Shown here piece after piece: positions 24,943 to 36,947 of a DNA stretch of 64,000 nt. The notes below the pieces were generated by a model, which had not been told where the DNA came from, made no database searches, and saw only the letters and a program-made list of their open reading frames with translations. Made by a program: the position numbers and the translations under genes. The stretch comes from Chamaecyparis obtusa (taxonomy: Eukaryota > Streptophyta > Pinopsida > Cupressales > Cupressaceae). The DNA lies in assembly GCA_027943335.1 (NCBI GenBank), contig BSBK01000765.1:3021001-3085000 (forward strand), written 5' to 3'. Position 1 is the first letter of the stretch, and the number at the start of each line of letters is the position of its first letter.

Positions 24943-26610
24943 ATTAATTAAAAAAATTGATTTATCATTTACATAAGACTAATTGGCTTATGCAAACAAC
25001 TTCTCATTCTTTGTGAACTTAATTTTCTTGGACATAATTTTAAATACAATCTTGTCTATTAATAAAATTGTATGTACAATCTCATTTCTTTCTCATACAA
25101 ATCATTTTTTGCATTCTAAGCTATAATTCAAGGGATTTCACTTTTTTTTTGGCATTCTAAGGTATAATTCAAAGGATTTCACTAGTATCACATTAGTGTG
25201 GGTATTAACACTTAAATTCATTTATTTAGAATTGTGTATATAAAAATATCAATTCATATATGGAACACATTACTAGATAGCATTTCAAAATGCTTACAAT
25301 CTCATCTCCTTTTGAGTGTAAATCAATTCAATTTTTGCATTATACATCAACCAACAATAAATATCTCTCCACAAGCAATCAAGGAGCATCCATTATCATA
25401 GCATTCTTCAAGAGCACACTTTACTTATACAATCACTATGGAAAGTCATATTAGCAACAATTATGTACAATATAATTGACTTAATAAATGTAAATTGGAT
25501 AGGGTTTATGTTGATTTGCAATTATGACACTTGCATGTCCAATTGCACACATTAATATGTATAAGGTATTTTGAAATATAAAAATAACATGAGATGTTAT
25601 CATAAAACAATAAGAATGAGAAAGAAAATATATCACTAGATAATGCTTCTTCTCTTAAGGAAAAACTACAAATAAAAAGAAAAAATAAAAAGTGTATTTG
25701 GGTGGTTGTTTCAAGAGCTTTCCTAAGCTAGACCTATGTTTTGATATTTTGACCTCCAAGATATCTAAGATTTTCTTAGTCTTTAAAGATAAAGATCTAA
25801 CACTTTGAAAATGAAAAAATAATTGATTGTTGTATAGAAAACAATAACTACTATATTACAACACATGAATTTTTCAAATGAAATAAGATATGATAAAAAA
25901 GAGGAGAAATAGAATAATATTAGTGATTTATTTTCTATCTAGAACATGATTCAAAAATTTTGAAGAATTATGTTGCCTCAATTTTATTATCCTTTAGAAA
26001 CTTACAAAGATGATCACAAAAAATAATCAAGAACATCACATGCAAAGGTGCTAGTATAGCTTTCTAGTTGCAAAATGATAGAGTTTCTTAACAAAATATG
26101 GAGCTTCAAAGTTAGAGAGTTAAAAATCAATTTGATTGAGAAAAAGAGGTAAGTAAGAATTATTAAATTTATTTTTAATCTAACTTCATGTAGAAGAGAT
26201 ACTTCTTTAATTTTTACAATTGAGGGACACATGGAATTACATATTTTTGTGAGGCAATAGCATGAATTGTGCTCCCAATTTTGGAAAAAATATCATTACA
26301 GAGGTCAAAATATTGTACAAATGCTAGAAATGTATTTATCAACTATTAAAATTTTGTAATTGAATTATTCTATATTAGAGGGATAAAGTGAGGGCATATT
26401 TTAGAGCTAAATTGCAAGGGTATGTGATTTGGACACAAAAGTTTGCTCTCAGTATAGAAAGAATATAAACTTTACTAAATATGTATGCTAATGTAAATTC
26501 AAAAATTACATCATTATATCCAAGAGTACAACAAAGGATGCAAAATCTTCAAATCAAGTGAAGATACCCCAAGGTCAAGATTACTAAAATAACCAAAGTA
26601 CACAATACAA
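24943..26610 (+). repeat. 1.6-kb direct repeat, copy B
   Basis: Same-orientation copy of 7102-8720. It carries an extra tandem duplication of about 40 bp near 25130-25185 (the GCATTCTAAG..ATAATTCAA..GGATTTCAC segment appears twice). It ends at CACAATACAA, after which the two copies diverge completely. Confidence 0.75.
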
Positions 26611-26858
26611 GATGTAAATAGTACACATTTTTTTTTCAGAAAAGTAGACATGTTATTTGGAACATTGATTGAAAAATAGATTACATATAATGAAAACAAA
26701 AGACAAATACTTGCACACAAAAAATGCATAGAAACAAACACCCAAGAGTGAAAAAGGGAGTAAATGAGCATTAAGAAAAGGATAAGAGCGGTATGGTTAA
26801 CAAGTTGCATTATGTTATAGTCCTCACAATACTTTTTTAGACATGGTTACTACAAGTT

Positions 26859-26863
26859 GTATT
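26859..26863. repeat. Left target-site duplication (GTATT)
   Basis: GTATT is repeated exactly at 30446-30450, bracketing the LTR element. Confidence 0.88.
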
Positions 26864-28100
26864 TGATGCAGTCAAGGATGGAGGATCCAATTAAGCACTG
26901 CCCAAACCTTGCAGCCAAACACCAACACAGTGGAATTAAAAAACAATAACACCAGATCTGAGAGAAAATAAGTATCTTTATTCATCAACAACTAATTACA
27001 TGCAATGTGTCAAGTTGTAAGGCCTTCTTGGTTACGGCCAAATACAAAGAAAGTAACAGTTCTACAAGATCATGTAGGATCCAATACACCTTTAGCTAGT
27101 TCAGTCTTGAAACAATCAACAACTGATGGAAACCCTAAGGTAGATCTAAACTTGTACTTGTAGCCTTCCAAGCAATCTCCTTGTCTCCAAACCTCAACCA
27201 CTAGCTCTGCTATTACAAACTATTAGATAGCAATCTAATCTGCAAGATCATGCAAGATCTTTCCACAACTTCACCACTCTCAGCTAGCCCAGGTCTATAA
27301 CACAACAGTACACTGGTAGGAACTCCAAGAAGAATCTAAACTTGTACCCGTAGGTCACCAAGCAATCTTCTGCTACCTAAGCTCGCAAGCTGCTAACTCT
27401 GCTAGATCTAATCTGAACTCCAAATCGATGCATAAACAACTACCCAAACATCTTCTTAAATATAAATCCCTAGCCACAAGTTGGATTTACAAATAATTAA
27501 ATCCCAAAACCTAGTCGGCTTCCAAAATATACAAATATTAAATGCCAACACAGTCAGCTCACAAATAACCTCACAAATATTTAATTCACCAAGTCGGCCT
27601 CTAGATCCACATAGGAAAATGCAACACACCAGATCTAGGTCCCCACATGTCCAACGATCAATCCATAACTCAAGGAATGTGACCCAGATTAAATGCACCG
27701 GTCGGCCAAGCCAAATCTCCAATAACAACCGTCGGTAAGCCAAAGTACCGAGTGCCAAGAAATATACCGAGCAACCACACCAAATGAGCTCCACCAGCAT
27801 TACCGAGCACCAGAAATGTCGAGTCTCCTTCAATGACTGAGCTTCCTTTAGCAACTGAGCAACAAACATGAACACCGAGACCCCATTGGTAACCAAGCAC
27901 CAAGAAACAAAACACCAAGCCATCGAGTGACCATCATCCACTAAGATCCACCAGAAATTCCAACTGAGAATCTCTATCAAGACCAAGAAACTCCAATCTT
28001 CTACCGAAATCACCAGCCAAGTAACCGAACTCCACCCAACAGTTACCGAGACTGCCAGAATCTTTAGGCACCAAGCAATAAGCTAGGATGCCACTGCATC
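26864..28100 (-). repeat. 3' LTR of the 3.6-kb element
   Basis: Plus-strand left end TGATGCAGTCAAGG, right end CACTGCATCA. It matches 29210-30445 throughout. Confidence 0.88.
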
Positions 28101-28695
28101 AGACTCCTAGGGTACAAAGAAAAGTGTGTCCCACACTTTCTCACCAAAGGGAACATCTAAAAAATACCAACTCCACTTCATCTTCACCAAAGGTTTCCAC
28201 TCCATTCCAGGAAAGAGAACCAATCTGCAACTCATCCAATTAGTATGTCCAACATCTTGAATAAACCAAGGATTCAACCCATTACCAAAGTTAGAATCCC
28301 ATCTCAGAATCTCATCACAAGACTTATCACTGTCAACCAACAACTCAAGTCCACAACCAGAAAACAACATCTGCACCACAACACCGAATAGAAATAATTT
28401 GGTAACACCAAAATCACCGAGGTGCTCAACAGTAGGTAACTCTTCTCCAACAGCAATTTGATCAAGCACAACCAGATGCTCTGCAATTTCCATGTTAGGC
28501 ACAACCGACTGAACATGAAAACCAATCTTCTCACCAAGGTCCAATCCTCTCGGAGACATCTCCAAAGATCTTTGAAAACCTTCTGCAACAAATCCAACAC
28601 CGACCACCTTGTGACAACCTCCAAGTTGTATGAAGTCACATCACAACTTGTCACCTTGCATGAACAACTAGGCCATGATTTCACAGGTGCAGTTT
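28101..28695 (-). other. Interior of the 3.6-kb element, 3' part
   Basis: Non-coding by domain content. A 166-codon minus-strand frame (28607-28107) and overlapping frames on both strands exist, but none resembles gag or pol. Confidence 0.5.
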
Positions 28696-29030
28696 TGTTA
28701 CAAGTAGTGGTTGCCATTGCACCAAAAGATCGACTTGTTAATGCCCGATACAACCACTAGACTTATAGAAGACACAGGAGGCTGTTAAACCATGTCACAA
28801 ATCCTGAGGGGAGCGCTGACCATTTTGCCAACAATCTCCCCCTTAGCGTTACCTGAGGGAATTCAAACCTATGACTAAGCTCTGATACCACTTGTTACAA
28901 GTAGTGGTTTTCATTGCACCAAAAGATCGACCTGTTAATGCCCGATATAACCACTCGACTTATAGAAGACACAGGAGGTTGTTAAACCATGTCATGAATC
29001 TCAAGGGGAGTGCTGACCATTTTTCCAACA
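28696..29030 (-). mobile_element. TRIM element, copy 1 (minus strand)
   Basis: Two 138-bp terminal repeats (28696-28833 and 28893-29030; TGTTACAAG...CCAACA on the plus strand) flank 59 bp. That interior holds, on the minus strand, a 12-base initiator-Met primer-binding site TGGTATCAGAGC (28890-28879) and a purine tract beside the other repeat (AAGGGGGAGAT, near 28834-28845). This is the minimal plan of a terminal-repeat retrotransposon in miniature. It lies inside the 3.6-kb element. The flanking 5-mers (AGTTT and TAGCG) do not match, so the insertion duplication is lost or the copy was rearranged. Confidence 0.85.
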
Positions 29031-29209
29031 TAGCGCCACATATCTGCAACTCAGATTGCACACAATCTCTTGACCAACAAGATCAACTTTGCAAGATCAG
29101 CCTTGCTAGGTTAACCTTCTACTACAACAAGATCAAACCTTCAGCTCTGATAAGAACCAGAACAACTTCAACTCTTCAACAAGACCAAACCTTCAGCTTT
29201 GATACCACC
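29031..29209 (-). other. Interior of the 3.6-kb element next to the 5' LTR
   Basis: CTTCAGCTCTGATAAGAACC and CTTCAGCTTTGATACCACC are imperfect repeats of the primer-site region. The second abuts the LTR; its reverse complement TGGTATCAAAGC (29196-29207) has one mismatch to the usual initiator-Met site. Confidence 0.65.
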
Positions 29210-30445
29210 TGATGTAGTCAAGGATGAAGGATCCAATTAAGGACTATCCAAACCTTGCAACCAAACACCAACATAGCAGAATTACAAAACAATAACACAA
29301 GATCTAAGAGAAAACAAGTATCTTTATTCATCAACAACTGATTACATGCAATGTGTTGGGCTGTAAGGCCTTCTTGGTTATGGCCAAATACAAAGCAAGT
29401 AACAATTCTACAAGATCATGTAGGATCCAATACACCTTTAGCTAGTTCAGTCTTGAAACAATCAACAACTGATGGAAACCCTAAGGTAGATCTAAACTTG
29501 TACTCGCAACCTTCCAAGCAATGTCCTTGTCTCCAAGCCTCAACCACTAGCTCTACTATTACAAACTATCAGATAGCAATCTGATCTACAATATCATGCA
29601 GATCTTTCAATAACTTCACCACTCTCAGCTAGCCCAGGTTTGCAACACAATAGTACACTGGTAGGCACTCCAAGAAGGATCTGAACTTGTACCCATAGGT
29701 TACCAAGCAATCTTCTGCTACCTAAGTTCGCAAGCTGCTAACTCTACTAGATCTAATCTGAACTCCAGATCGATGCCTAAACAACTACCCAAACATCTTC
29801 TTAAATACAAATCCCTAGCCACAAGTTGGCTTTACAAACAATTAAATCCCAAAACCCAGTTGGCTTCCAAAATATACAAATATTAAATGCCAACACAATT
29901 AGCTCACAAATAACCTCACAAATATTTAATTCACCAAGTCGGCCTCCAGATCCACATGGGAAAATGCAACATGCCAGATCCAAGTCCCCACACATCCAAT
30001 GGTCAATTCATAACTTGAGGAACACGACCCAAATTAAATGCACTGGTTAGCCAAGCTAAATCTCCAAGAACAACCATCAGTAAGCCAAACTACCGAGCAC
30101 TAGGAAATATACCAAGCAACCACACCAATCGAGGTCCTCTAGATTACCGAGCATTAGAAATACCGAGTCTCCTTTAATGACCGAGCTCCCTTCAGCGACT
30201 GAGCAACAGACATGAACATCGAGACCCCATCGGTAACCAAGCACCGAGCAACAAAACACCAAGCCATCGAGTGACCATCATCCACCGAGATCCACTAGAA
30301 CTTCCAATTGAGAATCTCCATCAAGACCAAGAAACTCTAGTCTTCTACCGAAATCACCAGCCAAGTAACCGAACTCCACCTGACAGTTACCGAGACTGCC
30401 AAAATCTTCAGGCACCGAGCAATAAGCCTGGATGCCATTGCATCA
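29210..30445 (-). repeat. 5' LTR of the 3.6-kb element
   Basis: Begins TGATGTAGTCAAGG and ends CATTGCATCA on the plus strand, followed by GTATT. Confidence 0.88.
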
Positions 30446-30450
30446 GTATT

Positions 30451-30965
30451 ATAGGATAACCATGAAGAAAAATAGATAACATGAGGAACTGCATGTTAGA
30501 AAGTTGTACTATGCTATAGGGTTCATATGCTACCAAATCTCAAATAGTATAAATATCACTGATACTCTATAGATTATGAAATTGAAGTATGTACACAAAG
30601 CAAAGAAAAATATGGTTAGCATATAAAACACAAACAAGGATGTTATAACATGAAATTTCCACAATATAGGGATGCCACATTAACTATACACTACTTGACC
30701 ATTCACACATTAATATATCCAAGGAATTTGGATTAGTATAAATACACAATACTCATACATGTCATAAGAAGAAAAAAAACTTATCATTCTTGAAGTCTAG
30801 TAGAACTACAAGTATATAACAAAAAAAAATATATGAAAATAAATATAGTTTTAGGTCAACATAGAAGGGCCTAAATGCCTCAATGTTGTACATCATCCAC
30901 AAAATGAAATTAAAAAAAATTATGAGAAAAATAAGAATGGAGATACAAACAAATAAATAACCTTA
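30451..30965. other. AT-rich spacer between two LTR elements
   Basis: About 515 bp of AT-rich sequence with no gene or repeat recognised. Confidence 0.6.
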
Positions 30966-30970
30966 CATTT

Positions 30971-31669
30971 TGATGCATGAGCATCTTGGGTTTTTGACAA
31001 TCTTGTATCTCGGTAGCTTGTTTGTTGTGCTCGATAATTGTTTTGGAGTTCTCGGTGGAGTTTTCTTGTTGTTCACCGATTAGCTTGATTACCACTTTTT
31101 GTTTTTTTCTTCTCATTGGTGCTTTCACCGAGTGGCTTTGTTATGCTCAGTGGTGTTCTTCACCAAGTTGGTTCAGTGTGTCTGTGTTGCTCGGTGGCCT
31201 AGTTCACCAATGAGTTTATTTTGGATATTTTGTTGAGGCCAACTTGTGCATTTAAATTTGTTCATGATATGATGGGATATATCATTGGGAAATGTGTGGA
31301 CCTAAATCCGGATCATTGCTTTCTCCAACTAGATCTAGATGATTCTTTGGGCCATCTTGTTCGGTAGCCTCTAGCATAAATGTAATAGTTTATTTTGGAT
31401 TTAGGGTGGGATTCTAGAAGGAAGATAGGAAGTTGGAGATTATGGATCTTGCATGTATGAGGACTATTCTAATCTATAATTGATTCATATTGTATTGGTC
31501 ATAACCGAGAAGGCCTTACAGCCTGACATGTATCAAGTTTGATGGATAAATGAATATGATATGCATTCCTTATCTCTATTTTTGTGTTATTTGTTCTATG
31601 TTGTGATCAAACAAGGTGGTTTGGTAATTGGGAAAACCTTTGGCCCCAAGTGCCTTCTCCATTACGTCA
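30971..31669 (+). repeat. 5' LTR of the gypsy element
   Basis: Starts TGATGCATGAGCATCTTGGG, ends CCATTACGTCA. It carries the block GAGAAGGCCTTACAGCCTGA shared with the adjacent 3.6-kb element. Confidence 0.88.
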
Positions 31670-31671
31670 GC

Positions 31672-31683
31672 TGGTATCAGAGT
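31672..31683 (+). other. Primer-binding site, initiator-Met type
   Basis: TGGTATCAGAGT matches the standard plant initiator-Met tRNA site TGGTATCAGAGC in the first 11 positions. Confidence 0.85.
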
Positions 31684-31813
31684 GGGGTTAGATCTTGATC
31701 TAGGTTTGTGAATCTAGGTCTTTGGTTGAGGGTTCCTTCTTGTAAACCCTAGTTGGTTATTTGTTATGGGGTAGCAGATTAGGATCTAACCTACAATTAT
31801 AGAAGGTTTCAAG

Positions 31814-32830
31814 ATGGTTCAGGGAAGGAGAGATGCAGATCTAGGATAAGCTGATATACTAAGACAAATTGATTCTAGATTGGAAGTTGTTGAAACATCT
31901 CAATGTCGAGGAAGACATCTTGATGATGTTAGTGATGATGAATCCAAAGAAGAGTAGGAATTAGTCAGGCCTGCTCCTATAATGGATCAAGGAGAAGAAA
32001 GATTCATGAAGGCATTGACTAGTTTGAAGGCTACATCACAGTTTAGCTCTCTTGAATATAATGGAAAGCTGGATTTGGATGAGCTGATGGACTGGATCAT
32101 CAAGATGGAGAAATACTTTGAGTATGAGAACATATCAGATGAGAAGAAGGTGAAAATTGAATAAGAATAAAATTGAAAGGCCATGCATCCTTGTGGTGGG
32201 AGCATCTGCAATTTGATCAGAAGAAGAAAGGTAAAATCAAAATCAAGGTATGGTAAAATATGGTAAATAAGTTGAAAGGAAAGTTTCTACCTTTTGATTA
32301 TCAGATTAATCTAGTTAGGAGAATGCAAAGTTTGAGGTAGAAAGATAGCTTGGTAAAGGATTACATCGAGGAATTTTGTAGGCTAGACATTAGATTTGCA
32401 CATATTGAAGATAAGGTGGAAATAATTACAAGATAAATGAGTGGATTAAGGACTTCTATTCAAGAAGAAAGCAGTTGTTGAAAATGGAAAGCATTGAGGA
32501 GGCTTATTAGTTTTCCCTAAAAGTTGAGGAGAAATTAAATAAAAGGAATGAGAAAAGACAAAGAGGAAGAGGTGGTAGATTCCCTAGAGGAAGAGGTAGA
32601 TCCTATGGTGAACACAGTATATCAGATCAGGATAAAACAAATCATGAAAAAGGAAAGACTGAGTGGAAAGGTGAAATTTCAATCCAAGGAAGAGGTAACT
32701 ACTCCCAAGGTGGATATGGCAGAGGAGGATTCTTAGGAACTTGTTACAAGGTGAAGAGGGACATAGATCTTTTGAGTTCACGTGTGCAAGTAAGAAGGTT
32801 GGTAGCAGCAGAAATACTTTAGTGCAATAA
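31814..32830 (+). pseudogene. gag: gag pseudogene of the gypsy element
   Basis: From an ATG at 31814 the translation gives a broken gag. The central part reads SLEYNGKLDLDELMDWIIKM, then, after shifts, a KGHASLWWEHLQ-type segment, LKGKFLPFDYQ, and VKDYIEEFCRLDIR, the hallmark order of the plant Retrotrans_gag domain. Near 32746-32800 a zinc-knuckle remnant reads TCYK..GEEGHRSFE with one Cys lost to an indel. At least four in-frame stops and two shifts make it non-functional. Confidence 0.85.
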
Positions 32831-32949
32831 GGTTCACTGAATGAACTTGAGAAGGAAGGAAACTTGATGGTCAAAAGAGCATTGTGGAGTGAAAAGACTA
32901 AGGAATATCTGATAAGAAAAAAAATTCAAGACTAGATGCAGAGTTGCAA

Positions 32950-33415
32950 ATAAAGTTTGGAAAGTGATCATTGACAATGGAAGGTTAGAGAATCTGGCAT
33001 CAAAGGAAATGGTTTCAAATTTTTAGTTGGAAATATTGAAGCATCCAGAGCCCTATCAGATTTTTGGGATCAAGGTTGAGCATACACTTATGGTAAGTGA
33101 ACAATGTTTTGTGAATCTAAAAATTGGAAAGTATTATGATAAGGTATTGTGTGATATTATGCCTATGGATTGTTGTTATATTTTGTTGGGTAGACCTTGG
33201 CAATGTGATAGAATATTGCACAAATATACTATTTGGGTTGATTGCAAGAGACAAATCTTGTTATCTCTAATTGAAGAATTTGTTGGTGAGATATGTACAT
33301 CTATGAAAGTTTGTTTAATGGAACGTAGGCATTTTGTTAAGTATTTGAAGAAAAATGATGTATGTGATGTTGTGATTCCTAAAAAACCAAGTAAGAAAAT
33401 AGAAGATAAAGTTCC
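32950..33415 (+). pseudogene. Aspartyl protease and linker remnant of gypsy pol
   Basis: A VIIDNG box (about 32965) followed by NLASKEMV stands where gypsy proteases have D-S/G/N-G and NFVS. The following VLCDIMPMDCCYILLGRPWQ is the conserved protease C-terminal/linker segment. A stop (TAG near 33027) separates the two parts. Confidence 0.8.
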
Positions 33416-34353
33416 TAAAGAAGTTGAGAAGTTTCTCACCAAGTACAAGGAGATCATTTCAAATACTATACCTGATGGTTTTCCATCAATGAGAAGTATT
33501 ATTCATTCTATGGATCTAATTCCTAGAGCTAGTTTTTCAAATAAGGCACCACACCGGCTGACACCAACTGAGAATGAGGAACTCAACTGATAAATTCAAG
33601 AGTTTTTGTAGAGAGGTTTGATTAGAGAAAATTTAAGTCCATGTGCAGTACCATATATTTTGGCACCTAATAAGAATAGAGAATGATGAATGTGTACCTA
33701 TTCTAGAGCAATCAAAAAGATAACAGTTAAGTATTAGTTTCCTATACTGAGAATGGATGATATAATAGATTGTTTGGGTGGAAAAAAATATTTTACAAAG
33801 ATTGATTTGAAGATTGGATATCATCATATCATAATCAAAGAAGGTGATGAATGGAAGACTTCTTTCAAGGTAAAATAAGGTTTGTATGAATGGTTGGTTA
33901 TGTCTTTTGGTTTAACTAATGCACTAAGTACTTTTATGAGGTTAGTGAATGAGGTTCTGAAGAAATTCTTTGGGTAAATTTGTGATTATGTACTTGGATG
34001 ACATTATGATATTCAGTAAAACCAGAGAAGATCATTTGTTTCACATTAGACAAGTATTGCAAAGATTGAAAGAGGAAAATTTGTTGATTAATTTGAAAAA
34101 GTGTTCCTTCATGAAAGAGGAGATTGTATATTTGGGATTTGTGATTTTAGTTGATGGTTTAAAGATGGATCCAAATAATGTTGAAGGTATTCTTGATTGG
34201 CCTACACCTGAGAATGTTGGTGAGGTAAGATCATTTCATGGTTTAGCAAGTTTTTACCAAAAAATTATCAAAAATTTCAGCTCAATTTGCAATGCTATAA
34301 CCGAGACAATGAGAGGGGATAAAAAGAGAATTCAAGTGGACACATGGAGCTGA
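33416..34353 (+). pseudogene. Reverse transcriptase remnant of gypsy pol
   Basis: Conserved RT segments appear in order: PHRLTPTENEEL (about 33550), SPCAVPYILAPNK, the [14 protein letters not shown] block (catalytic Asp at IDL), [12 protein letters not shown], and the active site YLDDIMIFS at about 33997. LKKCSFMKEEIVYLGFVI then WPTPENVGEVRSFHGLASFY follow. Stops interrupt the frame at 33588, 33610, 33684 and elsewhere, and a shift occurs near 33972. Confidence 0.9.
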
Positions 34354-34800
34354 TAAGAGTTTCGAGACTTTGAAATAGAAGGTTCTTGAATTTCCTATGT
34401 TAGCTTTACCTAATTTCAATAAGGTATTACAAGTTGAAAGTGATGTAGGTGGTAGTGCAATAGGAGTTGTGTTGAGTCAAGAAGGTAAACATGTTGCTTT
34501 CTTTAGTGAGAAGTTGAATGATGCTAAAAGGAAATATTTTGTGTATGATAAAAAATTATATGTTATTATTCAAGCCCTAAAGAAATGGAGATTTTATTTG
34601 ATGCCAAAGGAATTTGTGTTGTATATTGATCATAAGGATTTATAGTGTTTAGGTAGTCAGAATAAGTTGAATTAGAGACATGTGAAATAGGTTGAGTATT
34701 TGCAGAATTTCACATTTGTCATAAAACAAAAGAGTGGAGTATCTAATCGAGTTGTTGATGCATTGAGTAGAAGAAGATCTTTGATGACTGAAATAAGAAT
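34354..34800 (+). pseudogene. RNase H remnant of gypsy pol
   Basis: LALPNFNKVLQVESDVGGSA (first acidic residue region; the usual Asp of DASG is D-V-G here), VAFFSEKLNDAKRKYFVYDK, ALKKWRFYLM and LYIDHKDL identify the gypsy RNase H/RH-like region. NRVVDALSRR marks its end. Stops occur at about 34645 and 34672. Confidence 0.85.
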
Positions 34801-34899
34801 TGAGGTTCTTGGTTTTGATGATATGAAGAATTTGTATGAAACTAGCCCTAATTTTTTTAAGCCATGGACAATGTGTAGAGCACCTATTCCAAATCAACC

Positions 34900-36082
34900 G
34901 AGTAAGTGGGAAGACTATTTCATTTAAGAAGGTATGTTGTTCAAAGGAATCCAATTATGTATACTGAGAGGATCAATGAGAACTCATTTGATAAAGGAGA
35001 AACATAGTAGTGGTTTGGCTGGACATTTTTGTATTGATAAGACATTGAGTTTTCTTAAGGAAAGATATTTTTAGGCCACAGTTGTATAAGGATGTTCAAC
35101 AATTTGTGAAGAGTTGTGGAGTTTGTCAAGTTGCAAAAGGAGTAAGTCAAAATACTAGATTGTATACACTAATTTATGTTCCTAAGAAACTTTGGAGAGA
35201 TATCAACATGGATTTTTTTCTTGGCTTACCGAGGATGACAAGAGGTAATGATTCCATAATTATTTTTATGGACAGATTTTCCAAGATGGCACATTTCATA
35301 CCATGTAGAAAAGCATCAGATGTAGTGCATATAGCAGATCTTTTTTTCAAGGAAATTATCAGATTGCATGGATTACTGAGGAGTATCATCTCTGACCGAG
35401 ACAGTAAGTTTGTTGGCTATTTTTGGAAGACCCTGTGGAAGAAGTTGGACACTGAGTTGAAGTATAGTTCTACATTTCATCCATTAACTTATGGACAAAT
35501 AGAGGTTGTAGATAGAAGTTTGGGTGACTTGTTGAGATGCTTAGTTGGAGACAAACTAAGTAATTGGGAGTTGATGTTAGCACAAGAAGAGTTTGCAGGT
35601 ACAATAATTCATTGAATAGGAGTACTGTAAATACACCATTTCATATTGTTATTGGCATACAACTGAGAGGTATATCATACTTGAGAGATATTGCTAGAGA
35701 AGAGAAGAGGAGTGTTGAAGGGGAAGAATTTTATGAATTTATGAAGTCATTGCATGAGGAAGTGAAACAGAAGTTGGAGTAGAGTAATCATAAGTAAAAG
35801 GATAGAGAGGATAGGTCAAGAAGACATAAAAGTTTTGAAGTTGGCGATGAGGTAATGGTTTATTTAAAGAAAGGAATATTTCCTGTTGGAACCTATAGTA
35901 AGTTGAAGATGAAGAAATCTGGTCCCTGCAAGATACTGAATAAGTTTAACAGTGGAAATTCTTATGAAATAGAGTTACTTGATGACATGGACATATCACC
36001 CATTTTTAACATTACATATTTGTATGAGTATCATGAGCCTGATGAAGAAGTGATAGTACTGAGTGATTATCCTAAGAAGTAG
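34900..36082 (+). pseudogene. Integrase remnant of gypsy pol
   Basis: The zinc-binding HHCC region (HLIKEKHSSGLAGH then CGVCQVAKG) precedes the catalytic core. The first Asp is in INMDFFLGLPRM, the second in IISDRDSKFVG, and the Glu in TYGQIEVVDR, with usual spacing. The C-terminal GPCKILNKFNSGNSYEIELL block and ISPIFNITYLYEYH follow and end at 36082. Stops or shifts fall near 34925, 35075, 35615 and 35780. Confidence 0.9.
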
Positions 36083-36237
36083 AAGCACAAGAGGAAAGGA
36101 TTACATGGAATACTTGGTAAAGTGGAAGAATAGACCAATTGAAGACTCTACATGAATTTCTCAATCTGAGTTGGATTCAACTTAGGTTGTACCTCACTGA
36201 TGATTCAAAGAATCATTTATTTGCAACCCTGGGTGTC
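36083..36237 (+). other. 3' untranslated part of the gypsy element
   Basis: Short sequence between the integrase stop and the 3' LTR. No clean polypurine tract is preserved; CCCTGGGTGTC is the nearest candidate. Confidence 0.5.
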
Positions 36238-36942
36238 TTATGTAGGAGAATCTTGGGTTTTTAGCAATCTTGTATCTCAGTAGCTTGTTTGTTGTGCTCG
36301 ATAACTGTTTTGGAGTTCTTGATAGAGTGTTCCTATAGTTCACTGATGATCTCAGTTGTCGCTTTTTGTTTTGTTCTTCTTGGTGGTACTTTCACTGAGT
36401 GGCTTTGTTGTGCTTAGTGGTGTTCTTCATTGAGTTGGTTTGGTGTGTCTGTGTTTCTCGGTGGCCTAGTTCATCAATGAGTTTATTTTAGATCTTTTGT
36501 TGAGGTTGACTTGTATATTTAATTTTGGTTGTGATATTAATGATGGGATCAATCATTGGGAAACATGTGGACCTAAATCTGGGTTGTTGGTTTCTCCAAT
36601 GATGGATCTAGATGATTCTTTGGGCTGACCTATTCGGTAGCCTCTAGTATAAATGTAATAGTCTTTTTTAGATTTAGGGGAGAATTCCAGAAGGAAGATA
36701 GGAAGTTAAAGATTGTGGATCTCACATGTATGAGGACTGTTCTAATCTGTAATTGATTCATATTTTATTGGTTGTAATTGAAAAGGCCTTATAGTCCATT
36801 GTGTATGAATTTTGATAGATAAATGAATATGATCTGCATTCCTTCTCTCTATTTCTGTGTTATTGCTTTCATGTTGTGATCAAACAAGGTGATTTGGTAA
36901 TTGGGTGAGTCTTTGGCCCCAAGTACCCTCTCCCTTGCATCA
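36238..36942 (+). repeat. 3' LTR of the gypsy element
   Basis: Aligns with 30971-31669. Its first two bases have become TT instead of TG; it ends CTTGCATCA before CATTT. Confidence 0.87.
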
Positions 36943-36947
36943 CATTT

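Larger units (their letters stand above)
26864..30445 (-). mobile_element. 3.6-kb non-autonomous LTR retrotransposon, minus strand
   Basis: Two LTRs of 1237 and 1236 bp (TGATGC...GCATCA) flank only 1.1 kb of interior, and exact GTATT repeats bound it. The reversed initiator-Met primer-binding site beside the right LTR shows it points left. No gag or pol domain is visible. The LTRs differ at roughly one base in ten in the parts I compared, so it is older than the 10.2-kb element. Blocks of its LTRs match those of the neighbouring gypsy element (AAGGCCTTACAGCC and flanks). A TRIM lies inside. Several open frames in the LTRs (27456-28013, 28107-28607) are on the minus strand but match nothing and are treated as chance. 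Confidence 0.88.
30971..36942 (+). mobile_element. Decayed Ty3/gypsy LTR retrotransposon
   Basis: LTRs at 30971-31669 and 36238-36942 are bounded by exact CATTT duplications (30966-30970 and 36943-36947). The primer-binding site TGGTATCAGAG (31672) follows the 5' LTR by two bases. The interior order is gag, protease, reverse transcriptase, RNase H, integrase, which is the gypsy order. All frames are broken by several stops and shifts. The LTRs differ by roughly 10% or more where compared, so the copy is old. No clear chromodomain follows integrase. Confidence 0.9.

Noticed and set aside
27456..28013. 185-codon minus-strand open frame in an LTR
   Set aside because: It lies wholly within an LTR, is not kept open in the other LTR copy, and has no domain.
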